A stretch of 58,252 bases of DNA from positions 1 to 58,252 of the forward strand of contig NZ_LNDJ01000024.1 of the NCBI RefSeq assembly GCF_001444505.1. The letters run 5' to 3'. The first letter of the stretch is position 1. The number at the start of each line of letters is the position of its first letter. The notes beneath the pieces were generated by a model, which saw nothing but the letters and a program-made list of their open reading frames with translations, had not been told where the DNA came from and did not search any database. This document shows, in pieces, positions 1 through 9,310 of this stretch. Source of the stretch: Psychrobacter piscatorii. GTDB lineage: Bacteria > Pseudomonadota > Gammaproteobacteria > Pseudomonadales > Moraxellaceae. A program made the position numbers and the translations under genes.

Positions 1-47
1 GGTTATTCAAGATACAAGGTTATACTACCCGAAAGAGGATAATTAGT

Positions 48-359
48 ATGACTACCAAACGCCAAAAATACACCCGAGAATTCAAGTTAGAAGCCATTAG
101 CTTAGTCGTTGAGCACAAACGCAAAGTTGCTGAGGTTGCCCAGTCGCTAGGCATTGGTACTTCCACCTTAGACAACTGGGTACGCAAGTATAAAAAAGAG
201 AAACAAGGTATTGCCCCAACCGAAGGCCTAGCACTAACCGATGATCAGCATCGCATTCAAGAGCTTGAGAGAGAAGTCAGACAGCTTAAGATGGAGAAAG
301 ACATATTAAAAAAGGCTTCCGCTCTGCTGGCATCGGACAGCCTGAACGTCTATCGCTAA
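48..359 (+). CDS. IS3-family transposase OrfA (helix-turn-helix subunit)
   Basis: This 103-residue protein is the DNA-binding half of an IS3-family transposase. It has the usual N-terminal helix-turn-helix of the HTH_Tnp_1 type (about residues 8-50, with IGTSTLDNWVRKYK) and a C-terminal leucine-zipper-like coiled coil (about residues 68-90, RIQELEREVRQLKMEKDIL), which in this family drives multimerisation. Length and composition are normal for OrfA, and a GGATAATTAGT stretch precedes the ATG. It appears intact, but its partner orfB is broken. Isolated OrfA can act as a repressor or inhibitor of transposition in related elements. Confidence 0.93.
   Translation: MTTKRQKYTREFKLEAISLVVEHKRKVAEVAQSLGIGTSTLDNWVRKYKKEKQGIAPTEGLALTDDQHRIQELEREVRQLKMEKDILKKASALLASDSLNVYR
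308..314 (+). promoter_or_regulatory. A6G programmed -1 frameshift site of the IS3 element
   Basis: AAAAAAG lies near the end of orfA. The orfB frame is -1 relative to orfA and is open from this point, so slippage here would give the OrfAB fusion transposase, as is established for the IS3 family. The sequence shows the heptamer and the frames; the slippage itself is inferred. Confidence 0.75.
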
Positions 360-447
360 TTAAGACACTAGCAGAGCAAGACAGACAACTGAGCACACGC
401 AAGCTATGTGACTTATTTGGTGTAGTCAGAAGCAGTTACTACTATAG

Positions 448-612
448 TCAAGTCTAAATAAAAACAATACAGGACAATAAATTCATTTGATTCAACGCTA
501 TTTTTCTTGCTTGCTGTAACTGCGTCTCCAGAGGCTGCGAAAAATAACGTTGAATCTTATTGTATCGATTTTATAGTAATCTAACTATATGGTATACGAT
601 CTAAGCCTATAG
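448..612. mobile_element. Short non-coding insertion (MITE- or REP-like) inside orfB with 6-bp target duplication
   Basis: CTATAG occurs at 442-447 and again at 607-612, bracketing 159 bp that do not belong to the transposase gene. Removing one repeat plus the insert restores the orfB reading frame exactly. The insert has no ORF of note. Its centre can fold: 489-506 pairs with 539-556 (GATTCAACGCTATTTTTC against GAAAAATAACGTTGAATC, one mismatch), and TATAGTAATCTAACTATA at about 572-589 is also self-complementary at its ends. No convincing terminal inverted repeat is seen at the exact boundaries, so the family is unknown. Confidence 0.72.
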
Positions 613-1104
613 ATATAAACTCGTTAAGTTAAAAGCCTTAATACGCCAGATATTCAATGATTCTAAGCAGTCGGCTGGCGCTCGCACTGTGGTTGCCATT
701 TTAGCCAATAAGCACGAAATAACGCTGACGCGTTATTTAGCGTCTAAGTTTATGAAAGGCATGGGACTAATTAGCTGTCAGCTCAAGACGCATAAATACA
801 AGCAAGCTGATCAAGAACACAAAACCCATGACAATATCTTAGATCGCAACTTTAGCCCAGAAGCGCCTAATCAAGTCTGGACAGGTGATGTAACCTATGT
901 CCGTATCAAAGGCGGTTGGTGTTACTTGGCTGTCGTTCTAGACCTGTTTGCACGGCGCGTGGTGGGCTTTAGTGTCTCAGACTCTCCCAATAGCACTTTG
1001 ATCGCCAAAGCGCTACAGATGGCGTATCAGACGAGACTCAAGCCTAATGGAGTGCTGTTTCACTCTGATCAAGGCACGCATTACACCAGCAAGCAGTTCG
1101 CTGA

Positions 1105-1392
<288 letters not shown>

Positions 1393-1527
1393 GTCTATAT
1401 CCAAGAAATAGGTTTAGAACGGCTTAAAAATATAATTCCCTAGTATCGACTATATTTATAAACATTTTTTATCCCCTCGTTTTGTGTACTTGTAGGTATA
1501 CTTTGCGAGCGTCATTCGAGGTTTTCA

Positions 1528-2382
1528 ATGGTTAAACAACATCGACAAGCACTGGTGGTTGAAGGCGGCGGCATGCGTGGCGCATTTAGCAGTGGTGTCT
1601 TAGACGCCTTTTTACAACAACAATTCAATCCTTTTGATCTGTGTGTGGGCGTCTCTTCAGGTTCAACTAACGTTGCTAATTATTTGGCCGCACAACAAGG
1701 CCGCACCCTACATATTTACTTGGATCATTCCCTTCGATCTGAATTTATTCATTATGGCCGTTTCCTTAGAGGCGGTGACTTACTGGATCTAAAGTGGATG
1801 TGGGATATGGTGGAGCAAGAATATCCACTGGATCAGGCACAGTTATTTGCCAATCATGCTGAGTTTTACATGGTGTTAACACATGCTATTTCAGGAGAGG
1901 CAACCTACATTAAAGCGGCTAAAGACAATATTTTGGATGGATTAAGGGCATCAAGCTCTATCCCAGTGCTGACCCGCCAAGCGGTCGAGATATTTGGTGA
2001 GCCTTATTTTGATGGTGGTGTGGCAGATGCTTTGCCCGTACAGTGGGCGGCTGGGCAAGAGAGTATTGATAAGCTCATGGTCATACGTACTCGCCCGCAA
2101 AACTATGCGAAAGCAAGCAGTAAAGGCGATCAGCTGTTGGCTAAATATTATACTAAGCAACGACATGGTTTTGCCCAAAGCTTGTTGACGCGAACCCAAC
2201 GCTATAACGACTCGGTACAATTTTTACAGACGCCATCATCACAGAAAATTTTAGAGATTTGTCCACCCGACTTAAAAAACATGGCGAGTCGATTGTCCAA
2301 AAATAAAGCCAAAATCCGTTATAGCTATGATGTGGGACTGGAAATTGGACACAAGGCGATTGAGGATTGGCATCAGCTTTAA
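1528..2382 (+). CDS. Patatin-like phospholipase (YjjU/RssA type)
   Basis: This is a 284-residue Ser-Asp dyad hydrolase of the bacterial patatin family. The oxyanion-hole glycines are in VVEGGGMRGAFSSGVL (residues 10-25), the nucleophile elbow is GVSSGS (G-x-S-x-G, about residues 41-46), and the catalytic Asp is in FDGGVADALP (about residues 164-173). No signal peptide is visible, so it is probably cytoplasmic or peripheral. Length and motif order fit the YjjU group; the physiological lipid substrate is not known. It stands alone downstream of the IS element with its own promoter region, and the ATG at 1528 is the first start before the glycine motif. Confidence 0.88.
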   Translation: MVKQHRQALVVEGGGMRGAFSSGVLDAFLQQQFNPFDLCVGVSSGSTNVANYLAAQQGRTLHIYLDHSLRSEFIHYGRFLRGGDLLDLKWMWDMVEQEYPLDQAQLFANHAEFYMVLTHAISGEATYIKAAKDNILDGLRASSSIPVLTRQAVEIFGEPYFDGGVADALPVQWAAGQESIDKLMVIRTRPQNYAKASSKGDQLLAKYYTKQRHGFAQSLLTRTQRYNDSVQFLQTPSSQKILEICPPDLKNMASRLSKNKAKIRYSYDVGLEIGHKAIEDWHQL

Positions 2383-2440
2383 CCTTTTTAAGTAAAGGAG
2401 AGGCATCAAAAAAAACACAGGGTTCGAATATAAGAAATTG

Positions 2441-2516
2441 GCTTAGATAATCTTAGATAACCTTTGAATCACAAAGGTTAGTAACTAAGCTAAAATAAGA
2501 TAAGTAATGATATAAT
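2441..2516 (+). promoter_or_regulatory. Nested hairpin followed by a -10-like box upstream of ppiC
   Basis: AACCTTTG (2459-2466) pairs perfectly with CAAAGGTT (2472-2479) over a 5-base loop, and GCTTAG (2441-2446) can pair with CTAAGC (2485-2490) outside it. There is no T-tract, so it is not a simple terminator for the lipase gene. A TATAAT hexamer at 2511-2516 is a plausible -10 for ppiC. The function of the hairpin is unknown. Confidence 0.45.
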
Positions 2517-2552
2517 GACCCGATAACTGATACTCTATGAAAGGTTTATACG

Positions 2553-2831
2553 ATGGCTCGTACCGCTAGCGCATTGCACATTTTAGTCAAACAAAAAGAG
2601 TTGGCAGAAGATATTATGGCCAAGCTCAAAAAAGGCGCAGCATTTGATGTGCTGGCCAAACGACACTCAACCTGTCCATCAGGTAAAAAAGGCGGTCATT
2701 TAGGTGAGTTCGAAAAAGGTCAAATGGTAGGACCTTTTGATAAAATCTGCTTCAACGGTGAGCTTTTTACCCCTCATTTGGTAAAAACCAAATTTGGCTG
2801 GCATGTGGTCAAAGTGCTTTACAGAACGTAA
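2553..2831 (+). CDS. ppiC: Peptidyl-prolyl cis-trans isomerase, parvulin type (PpiC)
   Basis: This 92-residue single-domain parvulin catalyses cis-trans isomerisation of prolyl bonds in the cytoplasm. Landmarks of the rotamase fold are ALHILVK near the N-terminus, FDVLAKRHSTCPSGKKGG in the middle, LGEFEKGQM, and the terminal TKFGWHVVKV with the conserved active-site His. Its length equals that of E. coli PpiC (Par10), and it has no signal peptide or chaperone domain. The start at 2553 is supported by GAAAGG about 10 bases upstream. It appears monocistronic. Confidence 0.93.
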   Translation: MARTASALHILVKQKELAEDIMAKLKKGAAFDVLAKRHSTCPSGKKGGHLGEFEKGQMVGPFDKICFNGELFTPHLVKTKFGWHVVKVLYRT

Positions 2832-2851
2832 GCGTTAAACTGTAAAACGCA

Positions 2852-2878
2852 AGTCGCCGCTTTAATTGCAAGGCGACT
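2852..2878 (+). terminator. Hairpin downstream of ppiC
   Basis: AGTCGCC (2852-2858) pairs with GGCGACT (2872-2878). A T-run appears only about 18 bases later (TTTTTTC near 2897), so it is at best a weak terminator. Confidence 0.4.
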
Positions 2879-2941
2879 GAACCATTCAATTTAGGCTTTT
2901 TTCTTAGCAAAAAAACTTTTTACCAGGTAAAACGGTGCTTT

Positions 2942-3928
2942 ATGTATAACAATTCCTCGACTCGTCTCAATAAATACATCAGCGAAAGTGGGATTTGTTC
3001 CAGACGCGATGCTGACCGCTTTGTTGAACAAGGTAATGTATACATTAATGGCAAGCGTGCATCCGTGGGTGATCAAGTGGCTGCTGGAGACGTAGTAAAA
3101 GTCAACGGACAGCTGATTGAGCCACGCGAGCCTGATGATTTTATTTTTATTGCCTTAAATAAGCCAGTCGGTATTGTCAGCACCACGGAAAGCTCTGAGA
3201 AAAACAACATTGTCGATTTTGTGAGACATTCGGTACGTATTTTCCCAATTGGGCGTTTGGACAAAGACTCTCAAGGATTGATTTTTTTGACCAATAATGG
3301 CGATCTGGTCAATAAAGTATTGCGTGCTGGCAATAACCACGAAAAAGAGTATCTCGTGACGGTAAATAAGCCGATCACGGATAGCTTTATTGAGGGTATG
3401 GCGAGTGGCGTGCCAATGCTGGGCAAGATGACAAAAAAATGTCCCGTTACTAAGATAGCACCCAACGTCTTTAACATCACACTCATTCAAGGTTTGAACC
3501 GTCAAATCCGCCGTATGTGTGAGCATTTTGGCTATGAGGTCGTCAAGCTTGAGCGTACGCGGATTATGAATGTAAGCCTTAAGGGGCTTCCTGTCGGCGA
3601 CTGGCGAGACCTGACACCAACAGAGCTATCGACCCTGCTAAAGGCAGTAGAAAAATCCTCGTCGCAAGACAATCATTCGGGCAAAAAATCGCGCCATGCA
3701 CCACGAAAAAAACCGCGTACTGATGCTCACTCAAAGTCAAAACCCTCTGCAAAATCAGCGGGTGCTGCAAAGGGGCGCAATAAGTACGCTAAAGATGATG
3801 CCAGAAAACCAGCAGGTTCTAAAGGTAGAGATGGGCGTCCTGCCAGTCGTGGCAAAAACGCTGCAGGCAATGATAAACCTGCTACAAACGGCAGACGTCC
3901 CTCAAAAGGTCGAGGGTCTAAGCGATAA
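2942..3928 (+). CDS. rluF: 23S rRNA pseudouridine synthase, RluF type
   Basis: This is an RsuA/RluB/E/F-family enzyme that isomerises a uridine in 23S rRNA (U2604 for RluF). An N-terminal S4 RNA-binding domain (about residues 5-60, [19 protein letters not shown]) precedes the catalytic domain, whose active Asp is in [15 protein letters not shown] (about residues 97-111). [18 protein letters not shown] is characteristic of the family. From about residue 240 the protein becomes a low-complexity Lys/Arg/Ser/Ala/Gly tail of about 85 residues, much more basic than the enzyme core and probably an RNA-binding extension. RluF is favoured over RluB/RluE by the overall pattern and the basic tail. Confidence 0.88.
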   Translation: MYNNSSTRLNKYISESGICSRRDADRFVEQGNVYINGKRASVGDQVAAGDVVKVNGQLIEPREPDDFIFIALNKPVGIVSTTESSEKNNIVDFVRHSVRIFPIGRLDKDSQGLIFLTNNGDLVNKVLRAGNNHEKEYLVTVNKPITDSFIEGMASGVPMLGKMTKKCPVTKIAPNVFNITLIQGLNRQIRRMCEHFGYEVVKLERTRIMNVSLKGLPVGDWRDLTPTELSTLLKAVEKSSSQDNHSGKKSRHAPRKKPRTDAHSKSKPSAKSAGAAKGRNKYAKDDARKPAGSKGRDGRPASRGKNAAGNDKPATNGRRPSKGRGSKR

Positions 3929-4000
3929 TAATTGTCTAATTTCATCACATCGCTGTCATAGTGATCAAAACGATGAAGATACGACACTTTAAAAGAATTA

Positions 4001-4034
4001 GGGCGATATCCGTTGATAGATATCGCTCTTTTTT
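4001..4034. terminator. Intrinsic terminator between rluF and aspA
   Basis: GGGCGATATC (4001-4010) pairs with GATATCGCTC (4018-4027), one G-U pair, followed directly by TTTTTT. It terminates the rightward rluF transcript and lies just downstream of the leftward aspA gene. Confidence 0.8.
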
Positions 4035-4065
4035 GCTTTGTTCAATCCAGGTTATGTGCACAAAT

Positions 4066-5490
4066 CTATATACTACTGACCATCGTATCAGGTGATAAAA
4101 TCGCTGCAAGTTCCTCATCACTGAGCAGCTTTTCTTGTTTGACTAGCTCCGCCACGCCTGACCCACTCAGCAACGCATTTCCTGCAATACGACTGGCATT
4201 TTCATAACCGATATGTGGTACCAGTGCTGTCACGATACCGATACTGTTTTCGACATGCTGCGCACAGCGAGCTTTATTGGCGGTTATGCCTTGAATACAG
4301 CGCTCATCGAGCATACGAATCGACTTCTCTAACAGGCGCGCATTGTTTAGTAGGTTATAAACAATCAGCGGCTCCATTGCATTGAGCTGCAGTTGCCCTG
4401 CTTCTGCTGCCATAGTAATCGTCATATCCGTCCCCATTACCTGAAACGCAGCTTGGGTCATGGCCTCAGGAATCACAGGGTTGACTTTACCCGGCATAAT
4501 AGACGAGCCAGGTTGCATCGCTGGCAAATTAATCTCGCCCAAGCCCGTACGCGGTCCACTCGACAGCAGACGTAAATCGTTGCTTAATTTAGACAGTTTA
4601 ATAGCTAGGCGTTTGAGCGCACTCGAAAACGTAATAAACGCGCCCATATCGGCACTAGCGGCGATCAAATCTTCAGAGAGCGTCACTGGCAGACCACTGA
4701 TCGTCGCAAGCTCACTAATCGCTAAGCGGGCATAACCTTTGGGCGCATTGATGCCCGTACCAATCGCCGTACCGCCCAAGTTCAACTCACATAACTGTAA
4801 ACAAGCATCTTCGATTCGCGCCGTCTCACTGCCTAGATCACTGGCGAAAGCGTTAAACTCTTGCCCCAACGTCATCGGTACTGCGTCTTGCAATTGAGTA
4901 CGACCCATTTTTAGAATGCCGCTAAATTCTTTGCCTTTGATAGCTAAGCTATTTTGTAGCTTGATAATGGCCTCTTGCAGTGGTTTTGCCGCAAATACCA
5001 TCGCTAAACGCGCCGCACTAGGATAGACGTCATTGGTCGACTGAGAACGATTGACGTCATTGTTGGGATGGAGATGACTATACTGACCATACTCAAACCC
5101 CATTTTTTTTAGTCCAATATTGGCAATCACTTCATTGGCATTCATGTTGGTTGATGTGCCCGCCCCGCCTTGGATGAGATCAACAATAAACTGCTCATGA
5201 TGCTCGCCTTGTATCAGATCGGTACACGCGTCAGTAATGGCGCTGAGCTTCTCTTCACTGAGTAGACCGTGTTGATAATTGGCTTTTGCAGCAGCCGCTT
5301 TCACCATTGCCAGTGCTTTGATCAAATCAGGAAAATGGCTGATTGACACGCCGGTAATGTCAAAATTTTGCGCGGCGCGTTGGGTTTGGATTCCGTATAG
5401 GGCGGTTGTAGGAACGGCTTGCTCACCGAGTAAGTCTTTTTCAATACGAGTATGGGCTTTATTATCGGTCAGGTTATCTGTATTTTTCAT
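4066..5490 (-). CDS. aspA: Aspartate ammonia-lyase
   Basis: This 474-residue homotetrameric cytoplasmic enzyme converts L-aspartate to fumarate and ammonia. It has the fumarase/aspartase superfamily signature GSSIMPGKVNPVIPEAM (about residues 330-346), which contains the mobile catalytic serine loop, plus GGAGTSTNMNANEV (about residues 108-121) and NRSQSTNDVYPSAA. Length is typical. The absence of a close fumarase-type context and the residues around TSTNMN favour aspartase over class II fumarase, although the two are close paralogues. A LysR regulator lies upstream on the same strand about 390 bp away, but control by it is only a possibility. Confidence 0.87.
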   Translation of the reverse strand: MKNTDNLTDNKAHTRIEKDLLGEQAVPTTALYGIQTQRAAQNFDITGVSISHFPDLIKALAMVKAAAAKANYQHGLLSEEKLSAITDACTDLIQGEHHEQFIVDLIQGGAGTSTNMNANEVIANIGLKKMGFEYGQYSHLHPNNDVNRSQSTNDVYPSAARLAMVFAAKPLQEAIIKLQNSLAIKGKEFSGILKMGRTQLQDAVPMTLGQEFNAFASDLGSETARIEDACLQLCELNLGGTAIGTGINAPKGYARLAISELATISGLPVTLSEDLIAASADMGAFITFSSALKRLAIKLSKLSNDLRLLSSGPRTGLGEINLPAMQPGSSIMPGKVNPVIPEAMTQAAFQVMGTDMTITMAAEAGQLQLNAMEPLIVYNLLNNARLLEKSIRMLDERCIQGITANKARCAQHVENSIGIVTALVPHIGYENASRIAGNALLSGSGVAELVKQEKLLSDEELAAILSPDTMVSSI

Positions 5491-5878
5491 ATTTTTATAA
5501 CTTCTTAGACATAAGAGAGATTTAAGAAGTAGGCCGACAAAAATGACTCTGTTGAGTGTTTTGTCTTGACGCTACTCAATATGAGCGCCATCGTAACCGA
5601 GAATTTAGCCCAAGAAAAACGCAAATATTTCGCTCTCAGCCCCAAAAATTTTGCTGCTTAATAAAAAATATGACAGATTAGGTTGTTCTATGAAAAAGAA
5701 TGAGCGCTTTTAAGTTAGGTTTTTGGAAAATATTTATGTGATAGGAAGGATTTTATGGGAAATTTTTTATAAGAAAGCTTATTGATTGAAAAAATAGATT
5801 GATTGCTAATTATAAGCGGTACAAGCAAACACTTAGCCTCAGTGAGAAAAGCTAGGGTTGATAAGACTCTTGACTCAC
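5491..5878. other. Gene-free region between lysR-type gene and aspA
   Basis: These 388 AT-rich bases lie between two leftward genes and should hold the aspA promoter and leader. I see no ORF of credible length, no tRNA and no strong terminator. The only notable feature is a run of A/T-rich tracts between 5700 and 5800. Confidence 0.5.
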
Positions 5879-6754
5879 TTACAGTCCCAACACCTGCTTT
5901 AGAGCGTTGATTTGTGGCTGTTGACGATCGCTATAACGATATGCCAATACAACCTCGCGCACCAAACTATTATCTCCTAAATAATGAATTTGTACGGGCG
6001 GCGTACTTCTAATCCATAGCCCAGCATACGGAATCAACGCCACGCCTAAACCCGACTCCACCATCCGAACGATAGCATCCAGATCATTAATCTCCATGAT
6101 CGTATTTACCTTGATGTCCTGTTGTTTAAAGAACTTGTTTATCTTTGCACCCGCTGAAGACTGTAAGGTGTAATGAATAAAAGGATGCTGCTCGAGCGTT
6201 TGTCTGAGGCTATGAAAGGGCCATTTTTTAGGGCTAATGAGCACGTAGGGTTCGGTCATAATGGACTGCGTCACAATATCTTTTGGCAAGGCAAATGCTG
6301 GCTGTATGGTAATAGCCGCATCTATCTCCCCAACTTCTAGTTTCTCAAACAACTCTACGGCACGCCCGGGGACAATTTCTGTCTGCATTAAGGGGGCAAG
6401 TAACGTAATCGCCTTTAGTGCCTCTGGCAAGATACCCACTTGCACGGAGTTGATCGAGCCAATCCTAAGCTGCCCGTAATAGCTGGCAATATCGGTATCT
6501 GAGGACAACTGCATCGTGGAATAAAGCGCCAAAATCTCTTTGGCGATCGGTAATACGCGCGTGCCTTGCGGATTGAGCGTAATGGCACGAGCAGAGCGGG
6601 TAAATAAAGATAACCCTAGATTGTCTTCCAAGGTTTTTATTTGGGCGCTGACCGCAGACTGGGTCAAGTTGATGTGCCGAGCAGCGGCAGCAAAACTGTC
6701 TAGCTCGCAAACGGCGACGAAGGTTTTAAGCTCTCTTATCATTGATATCACCAC
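5879..6754 (-). CDS. LysR-family transcriptional regulator
   Basis: This 291-residue regulator has an N-terminal winged helix-turn-helix (about residues 5-65, with SFAAAARHINLTQSAVSAQI and LEDNLGLSLFTRSAR) and a C-terminal periplasmic-binding-protein-like effector domain (about residues 93-290, starting near QLRIGSINSV). Length is standard for LTTRs. Two in-frame starts (MVIS and MIREL) are possible; the second sits closer to the conserved DNA-binding domain. The ligand and targets cannot be assigned. Its neighbours are aspA downstream on the same strand and a long empty region upstream. Confidence 0.9.
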   Translation of the reverse strand: MVISMIRELKTFVAVCELDSFAAAARHINLTQSAVSAQIKTLEDNLGLSLFTRSARAITLNPQGTRVLPIAKEILALYSTMQLSSDTDIASYYGQLRIGSINSVQVGILPEALKAITLLAPLMQTEIVPGRAVELFEKLEVGEIDAAITIQPAFALPKDIVTQSIMTEPYVLISPKKWPFHSLRQTLEQHPFIHYTLQSSAGAKINKFFKQQDIKVNTIMEINDLDAIVRMVESGLGVALIPYAGLWIRSTPPVQIHYLGDNSLVREVVLAYRYSDRQQPQINALKQVLGL

Positions 6755-7393
6755 ACTTATAAGTTATGCCTGACATTTGAATACGGTCTAATTTATCTCA
6801 AAGTGGCTAGTATCTCTTCATTAAAAATGGACCATTACACCAGTACCGTGACTCTCAAGGTCTACTAGTTGACCTTTGTTTACCCCTCTGTTATATTTTA
6901 AGACGATACATAATGTATCATTTTATTTGATTTAAATAAGCCGTTATCTCTACGTGATTGCCCTATCACTACATTTTTCTCATCACTTTTTTTCATCGTT
7001 GGATTGGTGATATTGAGTTCATGCTAAGAATAGCTATTATGAACAACCGTCTATCAGATTTTCGTGGAGCAGGAGTTACCATTCAAAAACCACTATGAAA
7101 AGCATGGACTGTTAAGGGCCTAATTCTATCACCCAAATAAAAATTACAAAAATAGCCCATCGTTTTCATTGATGGGTCAATACCTTTTTATAAGAAGAAT
7201 AATGAGCCGCAACCATTATATTTCAACGCACTAGAAAATTACTGGTTGTTATAGTGATGTAATAATAGAAGGTCTAGGATGGTTAGCAGATGTCATTGCT
7301 AAAAAATTCGATTATAGTAGATATTCCTTATAATAACTGCTACTTACAGTAGCTACTAATAGCATTCATCCAAATAGACTGAGGGATTAAATC
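6755..7393. other. Long gene-free region upstream of the lipoprotein gene
   Basis: About 640 AT-rich bases with no credible ORF. One small hairpin is seen, CCCATC (about 7159-7164) with GATGGG (about 7174-7179), followed by a loose T-rich stretch; it could be a weak terminator or an RNA element. Fragments around 7020-7110 can be translated for about 27 codons but resemble nothing I can support. Confidence 0.45.
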
Positions 7394-8089
7394 ATGAAAA
7401 CATTAGGATTATGTATTGCCGCAGGACTGGGCTTAAGCGCTTGTGCGAGCGGTGGAACGATGGGTAACACCAACCCAAACAACATAGTGACCGAGTACCC
7501 TGTTGAGACCGCCATGCTCAACATTTATACCAAACAACGTAGTGAAAATTTGGTTGCCACTATCGGCAATCAAACGGCCTCAGCAGATATTCAAGTCACG
7601 CCTAAAGGAAACATGGTTTTCAATAATAAAAAGGTACAAGGTACTGAGATCAACACGATCAATAAAGTGAACAATCAAATCACTAACCAGTCAGTCGCTA
7701 TCAATTACTTCACCTTGAACCCTTTGGTATTTCACGGTTTTACAGACAGCACAGGCAAATATTCGGTCTCAAACCAAACAACCACTATCCCAAAAATGGC
7801 GACGGTGGGCGACTCAAACAAATTGATTACTGAAAATGTCTATAGCGATAGCAGCATGCGCAAAAAAATAGGAACCTATAACCAAAACTGGTCCCTGACG
7901 CGAGACAGCAATCAGACCGCATGGTTCTGTATCGAAACCTCAGACAACATGCTTGCTGGTGGCACCTCTGAAGGCAGCTCAAAAGAATGCTACAAAATCA
8001 ATGCCAAAGGCGACATACTTGCGAGCAAAGTCACTATCGCACCGCCAGCTAGTAATGGCGGACAGACGATTACGTTTAATAGCAAGTAA
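7394..8089 (+). CDS. Putative lipoprotein of unknown function
   Basis: This 231-residue protein has a lipoprotein signal peptide: MKTLGLCIAAGLGLSACASG, with a lipobox LSAC and Cys16 as the predicted lipidation site. The mature part is polar, Asn/Thr/Ser-rich and probably mostly beta structure (for example NQSVAINYFTLNPLVFHGFT). Two further cysteines (in WFCIET and KECYKI) may form a disulfide. Asp is absent and Ala follows the lipidated Cys, so outer-membrane sorting is likely. I do not recognise a family. It is a single gene with its own terminator, and GAGGGATTAAATC before the ATG supports the start. Confidence 0.7.
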   Translation: MKTLGLCIAAGLGLSACASGGTMGNTNPNNIVTEYPVETAMLNIYTKQRSENLVATIGNQTASADIQVTPKGNMVFNNKKVQGTEINTINKVNNQITNQSVAINYFTLNPLVFHGFTDSTGKYSVSNQTTTIPKMATVGDSNKLITENVYSDSSMRKKIGTYNQNWSLTRDSNQTAWFCIETSDNMLAGGTSEGSSKECYKINAKGDILASKVTIAPPASNGGQTITFNSK

Positions 8090-8153
8090 GCAGTTCTATG
8101 TATCAACCATTTCTTTAATTGGTCGTTCATAGAGTCAGGTGATAAAAAGTATG

Positions 8154-8186
8154 AAAAAAGGAGCCAAATCATCGGCTCCTTTTTTA
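8154..8186. terminator. Strong bidirectional terminator
   Basis: GGAGCC (8160-8165) pairs with GGCTCC (8174-8179), flanked by AAAAAA on the left and TTTTTT on the right. It can stop the rightward lipoprotein transcript and the leftward GntR transcript. Confidence 0.88.
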
Positions 8187-8242
8187 TAGCTTATTGAGCA
8201 TAACTTAACCACTGCCCTCGCTAATGGTGAAATGGCCAATGG

Positions 8243-8980
8243 TTAAATAATATTGACCTCATAACTAAATTTTTCTGCCAATCCATAAGATTCTCTATAT
8301 TCGATAGGGTCCCCTTCTAGGTTTTTAGCAACGCGGCATACTTTCACTAAGTTTTCTTGCTTGGTATTGTCCAGATAAGGGTCTACATGATTGGAGATAA
8401 AAAACAGCATTTCTACGGCAGATGAGACAAACTGACCGCACTTTTTGTAATAAAAAGGATAAAGAAGATTCTCAAAATCTTCAGGCTCAAGACCAACAAA
8501 GTCTTCGTAACGGCTTTTGGGTAACCAAATTCTTTCACTCAAAATCACTCTGTCTTCGACAATGCGCACACGTTCTATATAAATCAAACTTTCTTTTTCG
8601 TGAATGTTTAATTCTTTATTGATTGCCTCAACAGGCTCTATCAACATGACCTTTTTGATCACGCCAGTCGGTATGACATAAGAAGCATCTTTATCGCGGT
8701 ATTTGAAAAACCTTAATAACGAGCCCTCAAAGTTGGGCCTTTTTAAAAAAGTACCACGACCTTGCTGCTTTATCAAAACGCCGTCATCCACCAGTTTTTC
8801 GACCGCTTTGCGAACGGTGCCCACCGATACTTGGTACTTGTCTGCAAACTCCTGTTCTGTCGGTAAGGGGGTTTTTTCATCCCACTTATTTTCTGTCAGT
8901 AACGTTTGAATATGCCACCGCACTTGCTCATACCGTGGCATGTTAAATTTTTTAAAATTATCCATAATTTTTTTCACCAC
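8243..8980 (-). CDS. GntR-family regulator, HutC/UTRA subfamily
   Basis: This 245-residue regulator has an N-terminal GntR winged helix (about residues 15-80: PLPTEQEFADKYQVSVGTVR, then KLVDDGVLIKQQGRGTF) and a C-terminal UTRA ligand-binding domain (about residues 100-240). It is divergent from the MatC/SLC13-like permease, which suggests that it controls this gene in response to a small metabolite. A 19-bp element between the two genes recurs before tctC, making it the candidate operator of this protein. Three closely spaced Met codons (residues 1, 6 and 14) leave the start uncertain by up to 13 residues. Confidence 0.88.
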   Translation of the reverse strand: MVKKIMDNFKKFNMPRYEQVRWHIQTLLTENKWDEKTPLPTEQEFADKYQVSVGTVRKAVEKLVDDGVLIKQQGRGTFLKRPNFEGSLLRFFKYRDKDASYVIPTGVIKKVMLIEPVEAINKELNIHEKESLIYIERVRIVEDRVILSERIWLPKSRYEDFVGLEPEDFENLLYPFYYKKCGQFVSSAVEMLFFISNHVDPYLDNTKQENLVKVCRVAKNLEGDPIEYRESYGLAEKFSYEVNII

Positions 8981-9220
8981 AATAGGAAGATTTTATTAAT
9001 ACGCCCAATCTTTCTAAGCCCAATCATGTTCATAAGAAATAAAATATCTCTGACACTCTATCTTAAGCCCTTACCAAACTCTATACACATCATTTCGATA
9101 TTAAAGTCTATCTAGATTTTTTGGTCAATCTCACCTAATTAACGGCTCCTTTTTTGCTATTATTCTATTGAGTTATATACACTTAAAAAGCTGATAAGAT
9201 TTGCTGGCTTAGAAAGTTGT

Positions 9221-9271
9221 TTGTCAACATTATCACAATGCTCTTTAATCTAAAACATATATATGTATGTA
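9221..9271 (+). promoter_or_regulatory. Promoter and candidate GntR operator before the MatC-like permease
   Basis: TTGTCA (9221-9226), a 17-bp spacer and TTTAAT (9244-9249) form a good sigma-70 promoter. Directly downstream, at the expected transcription start, lies AAACATATATATGTATGTA (9253-9271). Its reverse complement recurs with one mismatch at 11019-11037 before tctC. The position fits a repressor site. Binding by the adjacent GntR protein is inferred. Confidence 0.6.
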
Positions 9272-9310
9272 GATATTTAGATGTCATACAGTCAAGACCG
9301 AGGAGCGAAT

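Noticed and set aside
3579..3987. Overlapping minus-strand and frame-shifted open frames across the basic rluF tail
   Set aside because: They are shadows caused by low-complexity Lys/Arg-rich codons and have no starts with ribosome binding sites.
7020..7131. Short peptide-like stretch that recalled a transposase remnant
   Set aside because: Under 30 codons, with no motif and no terminal repeats; cannot be supported.
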